Shown in pieces: positions 1 through 8,394 of a stretch of 40,174 bases of DNA; the first letter of the stretch is position 1, and the number at the start of each line of letters is the position of its first letter. The position numbers and the translations under genes are program-made. The stretch lies in contig DRKP01000188.1 in assembly GCA_011051715.1 (NCBI GenBank), positions 1 to 40,174 on the forward strand, read 5' to 3'. A model generated the notes under the pieces. It saw only the letters and a program-made list of their open reading frames with translations, made no database searches and was not told where the DNA came from. The stretch is from Sedimenticola thiotaurini (GTDB taxonomy: Bacteria > Pseudomonadota > Gammaproteobacteria > Chromatiales > Chromatiaceae).

Positions 1-354
1 CTGGCCATCGCCTCGGCCATGTACCACACCGGCCGCAACCCGCTGAAGCGGGTGCGCCGCCGGGGCGATGCCATGCCGGTCCCGCGCGGGCTGCGCCAGC
101 GCCGGCTGCACAAGGCGTTTCTGCGCTACCATGATGCGGACAACTGGCCACTGTTGCGGCAGGCGCTGAAACGCATGGGCCGGGCGGACCTGATCGGAAA
201 CGGCAGGCGGCACCTGGTGCCGGCCTGGCAGCCCGCCGGGACCGGTGGCCGGGGCGGTCCGGAGCGGCGACCGCTCGCCGCCGGCGGGCGCGGAAACAGA
301 ACGATCCGGTCTGGGGGGCGCAGCGGCAGGCGGGGCCGGCAGGGCAGGGGATAG
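1..354 (+). CDS. ygiQ: YgiQ family radical SAM protein, C-terminal end (partial)
   Basis: The frame is open from base 1, so the start lies outside the window. The visible 117 residues include a segment reading [19 protein letters not shown] followed by RADLIGNG, which is the conserved C-terminal end of the UPF0313/YgiQ radical SAM family. The N-terminal part with the CxxxCxxC iron-sulfur motif is not in the window. After this block comes a ~45-residue Gly/Arg/Pro-rich tail, typical of the low-complexity ends of YgiQ proteins in high-GC genomes. The biological role of YgiQ is not established. Family assignment is firm from the motif; nothing more can be said from this fragment. Confidence 0.85.
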   Translation: MAIASAMYHTGRNPLKRVRRRGDAMPVPRGLRQRRLHKAFLRYHDADNWPLLRQALKRMGRADLIGNGRRHLVPAWQPAGTGGRGGPERRPLAAGGRGNRTIRSGGRSGRRGRQGRG

Positions 355-436
355 GGATTGCCTGTCCCGGTCCTGGAGCTGGACGGACATGTATGCGGCA
401 CTCTGAGTGACCGCAACCTCAACAGGAGGACGAGTA

Positions 437-838
437 GTGAAAGAACTGATCTGGGACAAGAGCCTGAGCGTGGAGGTCGACGAGATCGACGAGGATCACC
501 GGCGGCTGGTGGAGCTGTTCAATATCCTGAACCGGGCGCTGGAGGAGGGGGAGCCGCGGGACTACATCGCAGCGGTGCTGGAGGAACTGATCGCCTGCAC
601 CGTCTGGCACTTCCGGCACGAGGAGCGGCTGATGCTGAAGTATCGCTATGACGGCCTGGCGGAGCACAAGGAGGAGCACGACGCCCTGATCGAGAGCGCC
701 AGGGAACTGCAGCAGAAGTTCCTGCAGGAGGACAGATCCCTGTCGGCCGGGGAGATCGAGTTCCTCGAACACTGGCTGACCGGCCACATCTTTGGTGCCG
801 ATATGAAGATGGGCGCCTATCTCAGCGAGGTGATGTAG
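437..838 (+). CDS. Bacteriohemerythrin
   Basis: Single-domain, 133-residue hemerythrin that would bind O2 at a non-heme di-iron site in the cytoplasm, for oxygen storage, sensing or delivery. The ligand set looks complete: H21 (EDHRRL), H58 and E62 (HFRHEE), H77 and H81 (HKEEH), H112 and H117 (HWLTGH) and D122. The length fits the stand-alone bacterial family, and there is no fused signalling domain. The GTG at 437 is chosen because AGGAGG lies just upstream (from about 424); an in-frame GTG at 407 lacks such a site. It follows ygiQ by 82 bp on the same strand and may share a transcript. Confidence 0.93.
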   Translation: MKELIWDKSLSVEVDEIDEDHRRLVELFNILNRALEEGEPRDYIAAVLEELIACTVWHFRHEERLMLKYRYDGLAEHKEEHDALIESARELQQKFLQEDRSLSAGEIEFLEHWLTGHIFGADMKMGAYLSEVM

Positions 839-916
839 GGCATCGAAACGGTGGATAAACCCTTTTTTCCGCGCGATATAACCATGTGAGATCGAATCAA
901 GAAAGGCGGTCATCAA

Positions 917-1414
917 ATGCCCCGATGCAAGGATGCGGATTACGACCGGGTAAAGATGATCCCGATCTCTTTCGATCGCCGGATACTGCCGGATTCCTTC
1001 GACTTCACCCTTTCCCGACTGACCGGAAACGAACTGGATCTGAGCCGGCTCTACCAGCAATACAGTAATTATTGTTGGGCTGTCCGGCCCACGATCCCGC
1101 CATCGTCCCGAAGATCATCGTTCCGGTCTGCACCAAAGACACCATCAGCAGCAGAACGTTCGAACAGAAGAGCGGAAGCAGGGAGTGATCAAGCAGATGG
1201 AGAGAAAGGTCGACAGACGTACTGGATGGCATATCTACAGGTTCCGGCTGGGTGGCGTTTGGTCAGTATTCGAGCATCATAGAATGGGATAAGTTTTCGG
1301 TGATTCGGTCTTCGAGGTCGAAGGAAAGTCAATGGTCAATGGAAGTTTGTGGCCATGTTGCACAGCATGTTTAAGAATCGCATAGGGAAGAAAAGGACCA
1401 GGAAGAGAACCTGA
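917..1414 (+). pseudogene. Decayed IS1182-type transposase remnant
   Basis: Three pieces of one transposase are visible. The ATG at 917 opens about 50 residues (MPRCKDADYDRVKMIPISFD and on to LSRLYQQYSN) that look like the N-terminus of IS1182/DUF772 transposases. At about 1067-1078 the reading shifts frame and continues as GCPAHDPAIVPKIIV and TISSRTFEQ up to a TGA at 1186-1188; these match the family's PAYDPA and SSRRIEQ region. A last piece at 1325-1414 (KVNGQWKFVAMLHSMFK) resembles the family's C-terminal segment. The catalytic middle is deleted, so the gene is dead. No terminal inverted repeats were found. The family call rests on remembered motifs. Confidence 0.55.
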
Positions 1415-1550
1415 TGTGCCGATAACGAATCACTTGTCAAATGAAATGAGAAAATGCATTGAAATGATAGCCAGGGAATACGATCGATGTGTGATCCATT
1501 TAGGAATGTATTTTTCTATAGTCTTGTTATGAATAATAAATGGGGGTTGT

Positions 1551-2354
1551 ATGGTAACACCAAGGTTAGTGGCGAAAATCGAATCTGAGGAGCCAACACA
1601 TCAATTGGCAGTTCTTATTGATGCGGACAATGCACAAGCTGCTGTAATTGAAGGACTGCTAGCGGAGATCGCGAGGTATGGTGAAGCTACTGTGAAAAGA
1701 ATTTACGGTGATTTTACTGCACCAGAGAGCTCCTCGTGGAAGAGGGTTCTACAGAAATATGCGATAAAACCTGTGCAGCAGTTCGCATATACAACTGGAA
1801 AAAATGCAACTGATAGCACGATGATTATTGATGCCATGGATCTGCTCTACAGTCGAAAATTCGATGGATTTTGTTTGGTAACAAGTGATAGTGATTTTAC
1901 TGGCTTAGCAGTCAGATTGAGGGAGGAAGGGCTTACCGTGTTGGGTTTTGGTGAACAGAAAACTCCGTTGGCATTCAGGAATGCATGTCATAAGTTTATT
2001 TTTACAGAGGTGCTGCGTCCAGGTGTCGACAATGGCAAGGTGGAAAAAAAGCAACATGTTGCTCCAAGAGAGACCGAAGAGCAATCTGCTGCCGAAGTAG
2101 CCACCCAGCCGGTTAAGTTCCCAAAGAAGTTTATATTAAAAGCTCTTGAAGAGTCTACGGACGATACTGGGTGGGCAAATCTGGGGACATTTGGGAGTTA
2201 TCTGACAAAACTGCAGCCTGACTTTGACTCAAGGTTGTATGGATACAAGAAGCTCTCGGATCTTGTGAAAGATAAAAAGGATATATTTGAAGTCGAAGCA
2301 AGAGAGTCGGGTGGATCGGGCCAAAAGATACTGTATATAAAGGCTAGAAAATAG
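1551..2354 (+). CDS. NYN-domain (LabA/DUF88-like) predicted RNase with C-terminal OST-HTH domain
   Basis: Residues about 18-155 form a PIN-like NYN domain with the expected acidic residues: D24, D26 and N27 in VLIDADN, T87-D88 in NATDST, and D113/D115 in VTSDSDF. Residues about 188-265 match an OST-HTH/LOTUS domain (KKFILKALEES through KKLSDLV to KILYIK), a fold linked to RNA binding. NYN proteins are predicted metal-dependent ribonucleases, so a cytoplasmic RNA-cutting role is likely but the target is unknown. The gene is distinctly AT-rich, with codon use unlike the GC-rich flanks, and sits beside a transposase remnant. This suggests horizontal acquisition. The ATG at 1551 is preceded by a G-run (1542-1546). 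Confidence 0.82.
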   Translation: MVTPRLVAKIESEEPTHQLAVLIDADNAQAAVIEGLLAEIARYGEATVKRIYGDFTAPESSSWKRVLQKYAIKPVQQFAYTTGKNATDSTMIIDAMDLLYSRKFDGFCLVTSDSDFTGLAVRLREEGLTVLGFGEQKTPLAFRNACHKFIFTEVLRPGVDNGKVEKKQHVAPRETEEQSAAEVATQPVKFPKKFILKALEESTDDTGWANLGTFGSYLTKLQPDFDSRLYGYKKLSDLVKDKKDIFEVEARESGGSGQKILYIKARK

Positions 2355-2506
2355 ATCCCTTGGATAGCGCCATCAAGATCATACACTAATATATAGACAC
2401 TTGATGACTGTGCTATAACGCAGAGTAGAAGATCTGTGCAATGTTTCGTTCTTTCGTGAAGTTTGGTTATGGCAGTCATTGGTTGAAGAGGAAGCGATGA
2501 CATAAT

Positions 2507-2977
2507 ATGTATAATTCTGCATTCGAGTTCCAGTTAAGATTATTTGAAAAGGAAATCGACGAAATACAGAGAATTATTGCGCGATATGACGACCTTATAT
2601 TCAAGGTAAAAACTATAACGATCACCTTGTGGGTTGCGGTAATCGGTTGGTCCTTTACGATAAATAATAATGCTCTTAGTATAGTGGGATTGACTGTGAT
2701 ATTGGGGTTCTGGAGTCTCGGGGCCACTTACCGGGCAATTCAGATAAGATATATTAATAGGTCCAAGGAACTGAGTAGTATTGTAAGTGATCAGGAAAAG
2801 TTGCGGGATATATTTATGAGGTCTGATTTATCGGAGTGTCCGATCTATCAACTATCTGAAGGAGAAGGAATAAGAACCAAAGCTATGTATTTTGCTCGCG
2901 GATACGCCTCGCCTTCCATATTTATTTTTTACTGTTTTCTCGTTGTGATAAATATATTTATTATGACGTATGCATAA
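2507..2977 (+). CDS. Unrecognised three-helix membrane protein
   Basis: I do not recognise this 156-residue protein. It starts with an amphipathic charged stretch (residues 1-33), then two closely spaced hydrophobic helices at about 35-52 and 56-76, a charged middle of about 55 residues, and a last helix at about 134-155 that runs to the C-terminus. The helical hairpin plus cytosolic segment loosely resembles SLATT-type membrane proteins of predicted bacterial conflict systems, but no motif proves it. The gene is AT-rich like the NYN gene 152 bp upstream on the same strand, so the two probably arrived together. Confidence 0.6.
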   Translation: MYNSAFEFQLRLFEKEIDEIQRIIARYDDLIFKVKTITITLWVAVIGWSFTINNNALSIVGLTVILGFWSLGATYRAIQIRYINRSKELSSIVSDQEKLRDIFMRSDLSECPIYQLSEGEGIRTKAMYFARGYASPSIFIFYCFLVVINIFIMTYA

Positions 2978-3230
2978 TACATGTTTCGACTGACAAGTAT
3001 GTAAACCCGCGCGTATTTATCGTACGCTAGTCCAATAAAAACCCCTTGCTTATGCTGGTGTTGGTGCGCTAAGCAACGCCTAACGTATCTTGCAAGGAGA
3101 GAGTGCGTATCAGTCGGATAAGGGTTAGTCACTCCCTTCTGTCGCTCTCAATCTACGACTAAATTTTTGTCCAGAATATTCGAGGGGCTACCCACTCGCG
3201 CAATTGCGATCACAATATCCCGGCAGTCAC

Positions 3231-4274
3231 TCAGGACACAGGAACAGCCTCCTCCCAGGTCACGCGGTTTCGTCCCTCCTGTTTCGAGCGGTAGAGGTTG
3301 CGGTCGGCGCGTTCCACCAGCGCTTCCGCCGGTTCCCCGATTCGATAATGGGCGCCGCCGATGGAGATGGTGACCGACAGGACGAGATCCTGTGCCAGAT
3401 CTGCAGGCAGTTCAACCAGGGTCTTTTCCACGTTGGAGCGGATGTTCTCCGCCACCGCCACGCACCCCGAACGCGGTGTATCGCGGAGCAGGACCGCAAA
3501 CTCCTCCCCGCCGAAGCGGGCGACCTGGTCCCGGCCGCGGATGCTGGCCTCGATCTCCTGGGCGACCTGCCTGAGCGTGTGGTCCCCGACCAGGTGGCCA
3601 TGGGTGTCGTTGACCCGCTTGAAGTGGTCGATATCGAGGATCAGCAGGCAGGGGAGGTGGCCGTCCGTTTCCGCCATCGCCGGCAGTTGCTCCAGGATCT
3701 CCTGAAACGCCAGCCGGTTGAGCAGACCGGTAAGGGCGTCACGGCGTGCCTGTTCCTGGGAATGGGCCAGTCGGTTGCGTACCTCCTCCATCTCGCTCGC
3801 CAGGGAAGAGATCTGCTGTTTCAATTCTTCGCCATGTTTCAGGGCCGCCCTGGTGGCGCGCATGGCGCGGTCCATCAGGGCATTCAGGTCCTCCCCCGAG
3901 GTATCCTCTTCCAGGCTGCTGGCGATGCTGTTCAGTTCGCTGGAGAAGCGGCTGTAGTGGCCTCCCGCCTGGTCGATGTGCTGCATCAGGGCGTTGACCA
4001 CCTGCCCCAGTGCCTGTTTGGCCACCTGCAGTTTCTCGTCATTTTTCTCCAGGTAGCGTTCGTACAGGGCACGCATCTCGTTGTTGGTGATCGGCTGCCC
4101 CCGGGACAGCAGGGCATCCATCTCGTCGCGCAACTCCTGGTTGGAATCGTTCAGGTATTCGTACCAGACGGCATAGTTGTTGGGGGTGATGGGTATCTTC
4201 AGTTCCGACATGCGTGGAATCGCATTGCGGATGATCTCGATGGAACGCTGGTATTCGGTGTGCTCCTGCATCAT
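3231..4274 (-). CDS. GGDEF-domain diguanylate cyclase
   Basis: A 347-residue cytoplasmic protein expected to make cyclic di-GMP from two GTP. The N-terminal ~190 residues are helical with no membrane segment. They start with a conserved-looking region (ITPNNYAVWYEYLN) seen in a group of soluble diguanylate cyclases, and a coiled coil leads into the GGDEF domain (DALTGLLNR). The active-site signature is GGEEF at residues 255-259, so catalysis is expected. An RGRD sequence at 246-249, exactly five residues upstream, is an intact inhibitory I-site. The ATG at 4274 is preferred over further upstream starts because a GAGGGC site precedes it and upstream residues look non-coding. It is monocistronic, facing away from the AT-rich patch. 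Confidence 0.92.
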   Translation of the reverse strand: MMQEHTEYQRSIEIIRNAIPRMSELKIPITPNNYAVWYEYLNDSNQELRDEMDALLSRGQPITNNEMRALYERYLEKNDEKLQVAKQALGQVVNALMQHIDQAGGHYSRFSSELNSIASSLEEDTSGEDLNALMDRAMRATRAALKHGEELKQQISSLASEMEEVRNRLAHSQEQARRDALTGLLNRLAFQEILEQLPAMAETDGHLPCLLILDIDHFKRVNDTHGHLVGDHTLRQVAQEIEASIRGRDQVARFGGEEFAVLLRDTPRSGCVAVAENIRSNVEKTLVELPADLAQDLVLSVTISIGGAHYRIGEPAEALVERADRNLYRSKQEGRNRVTWEEAVPVS

Positions 4275-4709
4275 TGTTCTGCCCTCGGCCTGTGGGTCGA
4301 GCCCGGGTCTGCCCACGACTGTCGTTTTCAGGTTCCGGGCGTCCGCTGGCTGCGTGCTTTGCGGCGCGAACCCGGTCCGTGTCCGGCATCGTGCGGCCGT
4401 GCACATGCCGGCCCGATGGGGCTTTCCCAGGAGCAGAATGGCCAGTGGCTCCTGCGTTCATCCCTGGGACCTGGTCGAGCCAGGTCGGTGATGGCAGGGG
4501 ATCCGGGGAGGGCCGGATCCCCTGTCGCCGCCGGTGGCGTTGGCGAACGCCGTCGGCGTGGTTCCTTGGCGTTTCCCTTGGGAGGGCACCCGGGGGGACG
4601 GGTGACCGCCCGGAGGGGCGTTCGATGCAGTGATTGGCGGTATCTCCCGGGGAAGCAAACCACTTCCCTGCTGGATAACTTCGCCTTATCGCATGTCGCT
4701 CGCCGAGAA
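4275..4709. other. 435-bp intergenic gap with two perfect hairpins
   Basis: No convincing gene lies between the cyclase start and the end of the metal ATPase. Two perfect stems are visible. One is 4468-4486: GACCTGG, a 5-nt loop, then CCAGGTC. The other is 4497-4522: GGGGATCCGG, a 6-nt loop, then CCGGATCCCC. Neither is followed by a T-tract on either strand, so they are not standard intrinsic terminators. They could end the upstream ATPase message by another route or be part of the cyclase leader. Confidence 0.5.
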
Positions 4710-7148
4710 TCAATAGCCGCTGTGTGGTTTTGTGGCGTGGGTATCGGTCGGTTCAGCGGAGGAGGGGGCGGATCGACTGTCGTGTGCGGCCCTGCTCCGG
4801 CTCTCCATCTTCAGCAACCGCAGGCTGTTCAGGACCACCAGCACGCTGGCCCCGGTATCCGCAAACACCGCCATCCACAGGGTCGCCCAGCCGCCGATCG
4901 CAAGAACCAGGAACAGGGCCTTCAACCCCAGCGCCACGGCGATGTTCTGGCGGATGGTTCCCAGGGTTGCGCGGGACAGGCGGATGGCGAAGGGAAGGCG
5001 GTTCAGGTCGTCGCTCATCAGCACCAGGTCGGCGGTCTCCAGCGCCGCGTCGGTTCCGGCGGCCCCCATGGCGATGCCGATGTTGGCACTGGCCATGGCC
5101 GGTGCGTCGTTGACCCCGTCGCCGACCATGCCGACGTGGCCGGACCGCTGCACCAGCTCCTGGACCGCGCTCACCTTGTCGACGGGCAGCAGTTCGGCCC
5201 GGTACTGGTCGATACCGAGGCGTTCGGCGATGGCACGGGCGGTACCGCGGTTGTCACCGGTCAGCATCACCAGATTATCCACCCCGAGCCGCCGCAGCTC
5301 CCGCAGTGCCGACGGGGCCTCCGGGCGGATCTGGTCGGCGATGCCGATCAGTCCCAGCACCTGGGTCGTGCTGCCCACGATCACCACGGTCCTGCCCTCC
5401 TGCTCCCAGCGCTCCAGCCAGGACTCGATCTCCGGGCTGCACAGGCCCCGCTCCTCGAACAGCCGGTGATTTCCGAGCAGATACCCCTCCCCGTCGATGG
5501 TGGCCTCGATGCCGAGCCCGGTGAGGGACTGGAACCGGTCGACCGGAAGCGCATCGATTCCCTGCTCCCGTGCCCGCTCCATCACCGCGCGGGCCAGTGG
5601 ATGTTCGGAACGGGACTCCAGTGCGGCGGCGACCTGCAGGACCCGCTCCGGCGGCGTGTCCGCCAACGCCTCGATCTGCTCCACCCGGGGCCGGCCCTCG
5701 GTGAGGGTGCCGGTCTTGTCGAATGCCAGGGTGGTCAGGTGACCGGCGTTCTCCAGGTGGATACCCCCCTTGATCAGGACCCCGGCACGGGCGCCACGGG
5801 CGAGTCCGGAGACCACCGCCACCGGGGTGGAGATGACCAGGGCGCAGGGACAGGCGATCACCAGCAGCACCAGGGCGCGGTAGAACCAGGTGTCGAACGG
5901 CAGCCCCAGCAGCAGTGGTGGCACGGCCGCCACCAGAACGGCGATCACGATCACCGCCGGTGTGTAGTAGCGGGCGAAGCGCTCGACGAAGGCCTGGGCC
6001 GGGGCGCGGGCGCTCTGGGCCTGTTCGATGAGCCGGCCGATCTGGGCCAGGGTGGTGTCCCCGGCGAGGTGGGTGACGCGGACGTCCAGGCTGCCCTGCT
6101 GGTTGATGGATCCGGCGTACAGGGTATCGCCTGGCGCCTTTTCCACCGGGATGGACTCACCGGTGATGGGAGCCTGGTCGACCGCCGAATGGCCATCGAC
6201 GACCTCCCCGTCCAGGGGCACCTTGTCGCCCGGCCGCAGCCGGAACAGGTCTCCGACCCGGACCTGCTCCACCGGCAGTTCGATCTCGCTGCCGTCGCGC
6301 AGCACCCGGGCGGTGGGTGGGGCCAGTTCCATCAGCGCCTGCACCGCACGCCGGGCCCGGTCCATGGAGCGTCGTTCCAGCTCCTGGGCCAGCGCGAACA
6401 GGAACACGACCATGGCGCCCTCGCCCCAGGCGTCGATGAACAGGGCGCCGGTGACCGCCACCATCATCAGTACGTTCATGTCCAGGGCGCCGTGGCGCGC
6501 CGCGGCGATGCCCTTGCGCGCCACCGGCCAGCCGCCGATGGCGATGGCGAGGCCGAGGAACAGCTTCGCCAGCCATGGATCCCCGCCCACCAGTGACAGG
6601 ATCAGGCCGAGGGCGGTGAACAGGCCGGCGGCAGCGGTACTCCAGGTGGCGATGTGCCGGCGCCAGCCGGCCCGGCGCTCCTGCCCGCCCTGAACCGGCC
6701 TGGCGTGAAGGCCGAACTCGGCCAGCCGCTGTACGATCCGCTCCAGCGGTAATATCTGGGGATCGTGCTGCAGGATCACCTTCTGGGTCACCACATGGAT
6801 CTGCAGACCGAGCAGGCCGTCCAGCCCCCCGAGGGCCTTTTCCACCAGCTGTTCCTCCTCCGAGCAGTCCATCTCCGGGATGATCAGTTCGCTGGTGACC
6901 GGCTGCGCGGGATCGACCAGGTCGTAGCCCAGGGAGCGGACCTTGTCGCGCAACGCCCTGGCGGCGGCGGGGGAGGAGGTGGAGGCCCGCAGGCGTTGCC
7001 GGGTGAAGTCGACCCGGACCTGGTCCACCCCCGGCAGGGAGGCCGCCACCCTCTCCACCTTGGCGGCACAGTCGGGGCAGTCCATCCCCCTGAGTTCACA
7101 TTCGATATTGGTCTTTTCCGCCGGCAAGGCGCTGTATTGTGTAGTCAT
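4710..7148 (-). CDS. zntA: Zn/Cd/Pb-exporting P1B-type ATPase
   Basis: An 812-residue inner-membrane pump that exports divalent soft metals. An N-terminal HMA domain has the GMDCPDC metal site (C24, C27). A second HMA-like domain keeps only MDC-SEEE, as in many ZntA-type pumps. The core shows CPC in helix 6 (433-435), the phosphorylation site DKTGT (D477), GDGVND near the hinge, and a last helix with DTGASVLVVLNSLRLL. The aspartate in that helix, with the K of GLKALF, is the ZntA-type marker and argues against copper. The ATG at 7148 places the HMA domain normally; an ATG at 7199 would add 17 unconserved residues. A small exported Cys/His protein lies just upstream on the same strand. No dedicated regulator is adjacent. 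Confidence 0.93.
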   Translation of the reverse strand: MTTQYSALPAEKTNIECELRGMDCPDCAAKVERVAASLPGVDQVRVDFTRQRLRASTSSPAAARALRDKVRSLGYDLVDPAQPVTSELIIPEMDCSEEEQLVEKALGGLDGLLGLQIHVVTQKVILQHDPQILPLERIVQRLAEFGLHARPVQGGQERRAGWRRHIATWSTAAAGLFTALGLILSLVGGDPWLAKLFLGLAIAIGGWPVARKGIAAARHGALDMNVLMMVAVTGALFIDAWGEGAMVVFLFALAQELERRSMDRARRAVQALMELAPPTARVLRDGSEIELPVEQVRVGDLFRLRPGDKVPLDGEVVDGHSAVDQAPITGESIPVEKAPGDTLYAGSINQQGSLDVRVTHLAGDTTLAQIGRLIEQAQSARAPAQAFVERFARYYTPAVIVIAVLVAAVPPLLLGLPFDTWFYRALVLLVIACPCALVISTPVAVVSGLARGARAGVLIKGGIHLENAGHLTTLAFDKTGTLTEGRPRVEQIEALADTPPERVLQVAAALESRSEHPLARAVMERAREQGIDALPVDRFQSLTGLGIEATIDGEGYLLGNHRLFEERGLCSPEIESWLERWEQEGRTVVIVGSTTQVLGLIGIADQIRPEAPSALRELRRLGVDNLVMLTGDNRGTARAIAERLGIDQYRAELLPVDKVSAVQELVQRSGHVGMVGDGVNDAPAMASANIGIAMGAAGTDAALETADLVLMSDDLNRLPFAIRLSRATLGTIRQNIAVALGLKALFLVLAIGGWATLWMAVFADTGASVLVVLNSLRLLKMESRSRAAHDSRSAPSSAEPTDTHATKPHSGY

Positions 7149-7238
7149 GTCTGAGACTTCTCTGCATCCTGGTTGACAGTGTTCGCGCCAGGGATCCATC
7201 CCCTGGAAAGGGGAGCGGGCGCGTGCGGGGGCATTCGC

Positions 7239-7550
7239 TCAGAGAAGGGTTGGAGGGCGCGGCTCGGGAAGGGAATGGTGGGAGGAGAACCACTCCGCGC
7301 GGCAGCCCCCGGGCAGCCGGCCGGGAGGCGGCGGGCAGTTACGCCCTATCGTGGGCAGGCCCGACAGGTGCTGGCCGCTGTGGCCGCAGTGATCCGCACA
7401 ACGCTGCCCCTGTGCGCCGCCGTCGTCGGCCGGCGACTGGAGATCGGAATAGCCCTGCTCAGGCGCCGCCACATCCGTGGTTGCCGATACCAGTACGCCG
7501 TAACCGAGCAGGGAGGCGATGAGCCAGATTGTGATCAGTCGTCGAACCAT
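7239..7550 (-). CDS. Small exported Cys/His-rich protein A, upstream of the Zn ATPase
   Basis: A predicted 103-residue protein starting MVRRLITIWLIASLLGYGVL, a clear signal peptide with likely cleavage after VSA. The mature part has a CADHCGHSGQH cluster and ends in PEPRPPTLL. Small periplasmic proteins with such clusters are common next to metal-efflux genes, and metal binding or sensing is a reasonable guess. It is a paralogue of the divergent protein at 7922: both share the pattern C-x-DHCG-x-S-x-Q-L, then a T-[IV]-G, and end in PE-x-RPP-x-LL. It probably forms an operon with the ATPase, 90 bp downstream. The start has no strong ribosome site, so existence is likely rather than certain. 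Confidence 0.6.
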   Translation of the reverse strand: MVRRLITIWLIASLLGYGVLVSATTDVAAPEQGYSDLQSPADDGGAQGQRCADHCGHSGQHLSGLPTIGRNCPPPPGRLPGGCRAEWFSSHHSLPEPRPPTLL

Positions 7551-7921
7551 GATTGGCGGTGGGACAGCGGTCGGCTGCATACGATACCACGAAATCCGGA
7601 TACCTATTCGGACATGGCTGGCGGGCATGCCGGGGGCGGGCCGCTCCCGCCAGGGGGGATCTCTTGCCGTGGTCTCCTCTCTCAGACCAGTGAGACCCCG
7701 TTCTCCGGTGGAAGATTCCCTTCGCCCCGGGAACACGGTGTCCGGTACGCGACGAAGGCAGTGGAAACGGGCCCGATGCTCACCCCCGCGCTCCCGGGGG
7801 TGATGAACTTTCCCGGCCCGGGCGAGTCATATCGGGGGTGAGGGGATCTTCCGCACCCGACTTCGGCGCCGTTGGCATGCGCTTGTGAACCATCCATCGA
7901 ATAGGTAGTATCAGCGCCCAC
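7551..7921. promoter_or_regulatory. Divergent promoter region between two paralogous small metal-protein genes
   Basis: 371 bp separate the minus-strand small protein (start 7550) from its plus-strand paralogue (start 7922). The 10-mer CGAATAGGTA occurs once per direction: plus strand at 7898-7907 and minus strand at 7610-7601, upstream of each gene. Either strand could use it as an operator, but chance cannot be excluded. No MerR-type dyad was found. No gene is seen inside. Confidence 0.4.
7883..7911 (+). promoter_or_regulatory. Possible sigma70-type promoter for the small Cys/His protein B
   Basis: TTGTGA (7883-7888), a 17-bp spacer and TAGTAT (7906-7911) match four of six bases in each box. 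Transcription from it would begin only a few bases before the ATG at 7922, giving an almost leaderless message, which fits the absence of a Shine-Dalgarno site there. Confidence 0.35.
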
Positions 7922-8314
7922 ATGAGCCGTACCACCAACAAATCGCTGCTCGTCCTGTTGTCGCTGGTGATGGCGTTGCTGCCGCTTCGCTATGCCCTCG
8001 GTGGTCTGGCGACGGCGGCTGTCTCCGGTGATGGCGATACGGCGGTATCCCAGGTCCGGCAGGCGATGCCGGGCTGTGTCGACATCGTCATGATGTCGGC
8101 GGGGCTGGACCAGCCCTGCCCCGGGCATCAGCAGGGTGCCGACACCGGCAAGCAGTGCTGCGGGGACCACTGTGGCGGTTCCGCACAGCTGTTTCCCACC
8201 GTGGGCGTGAGTCTCCATATTCCTTCCTCGTCTCCGCAGTTCACGGAATATGCACCCCGTATAGCGGACTTCTTCCCCTCTCCCGAACAGCGTCCCCCCC
8301 TCCTTCGCATCTGA
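7922..8314 (+). CDS. Small exported Cys/His-rich protein B
   Basis: A predicted 130-residue exported protein. The N-terminus (MSRTTNKSLLVLLSLVMALL) is a signal peptide. The mature part contains CPGHQQ, then GKQCCGDHCGGSAQLFPTVG, and ends in PEQRPPLLRI. It shares the DHCG-x-S-x-Q-L block and the RPP-x-L ending with the divergent protein A at 7239-7550, so the two are paralogues. A periplasmic metal-binding role is inferred from the Cys/His cluster and from the surrounding metal-efflux genes; no named family is certain. It precedes the cytochrome c lipoprotein gene by 80 bp on the same strand. Confidence 0.6.
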   Translation: MSRTTNKSLLVLLSLVMALLPLRYALGGLATAAVSGDGDTAVSQVRQAMPGCVDIVMMSAGLDQPCPGHQQGADTGKQCCGDHCGGSAQLFPTVGVSLHIPSSSPQFTEYAPRIADFFPSPEQRPPLLRI

Positions 8315-8394
8315 TTGCTGAGCGCATCGTCGATGCGCCCGTTTCGATACGTGGCCGCCAGGCCCGACAGCACCAGTTGCAGGAGATAGAGTCG

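Noticed and set aside
4497-4522. Intrinsic terminator
   Set aside because: The stem is perfect, but no T-tract follows on either strand.
4328-4663. Possible small genes in the 4275-4709 gap
   Set aside because: Several overlapping frames exist but all are Pro/Arg-rich without motif or ribosome site.
3204-6596. Very long open frame on the plus strand over the cyclase and Zn ATPase
   Set aside because: It runs antisense to two firmly identified proteins, has no recognisable motif and is rich in His, Gln, Gly and Pro, as expected of an antisense frame in high-GC DNA.
7173-7841. Plus-strand frame opposite the small exported protein A
   Set aside because: No signal peptide or motif, while the minus strand gives a clear signal peptide and Cys/His cluster.
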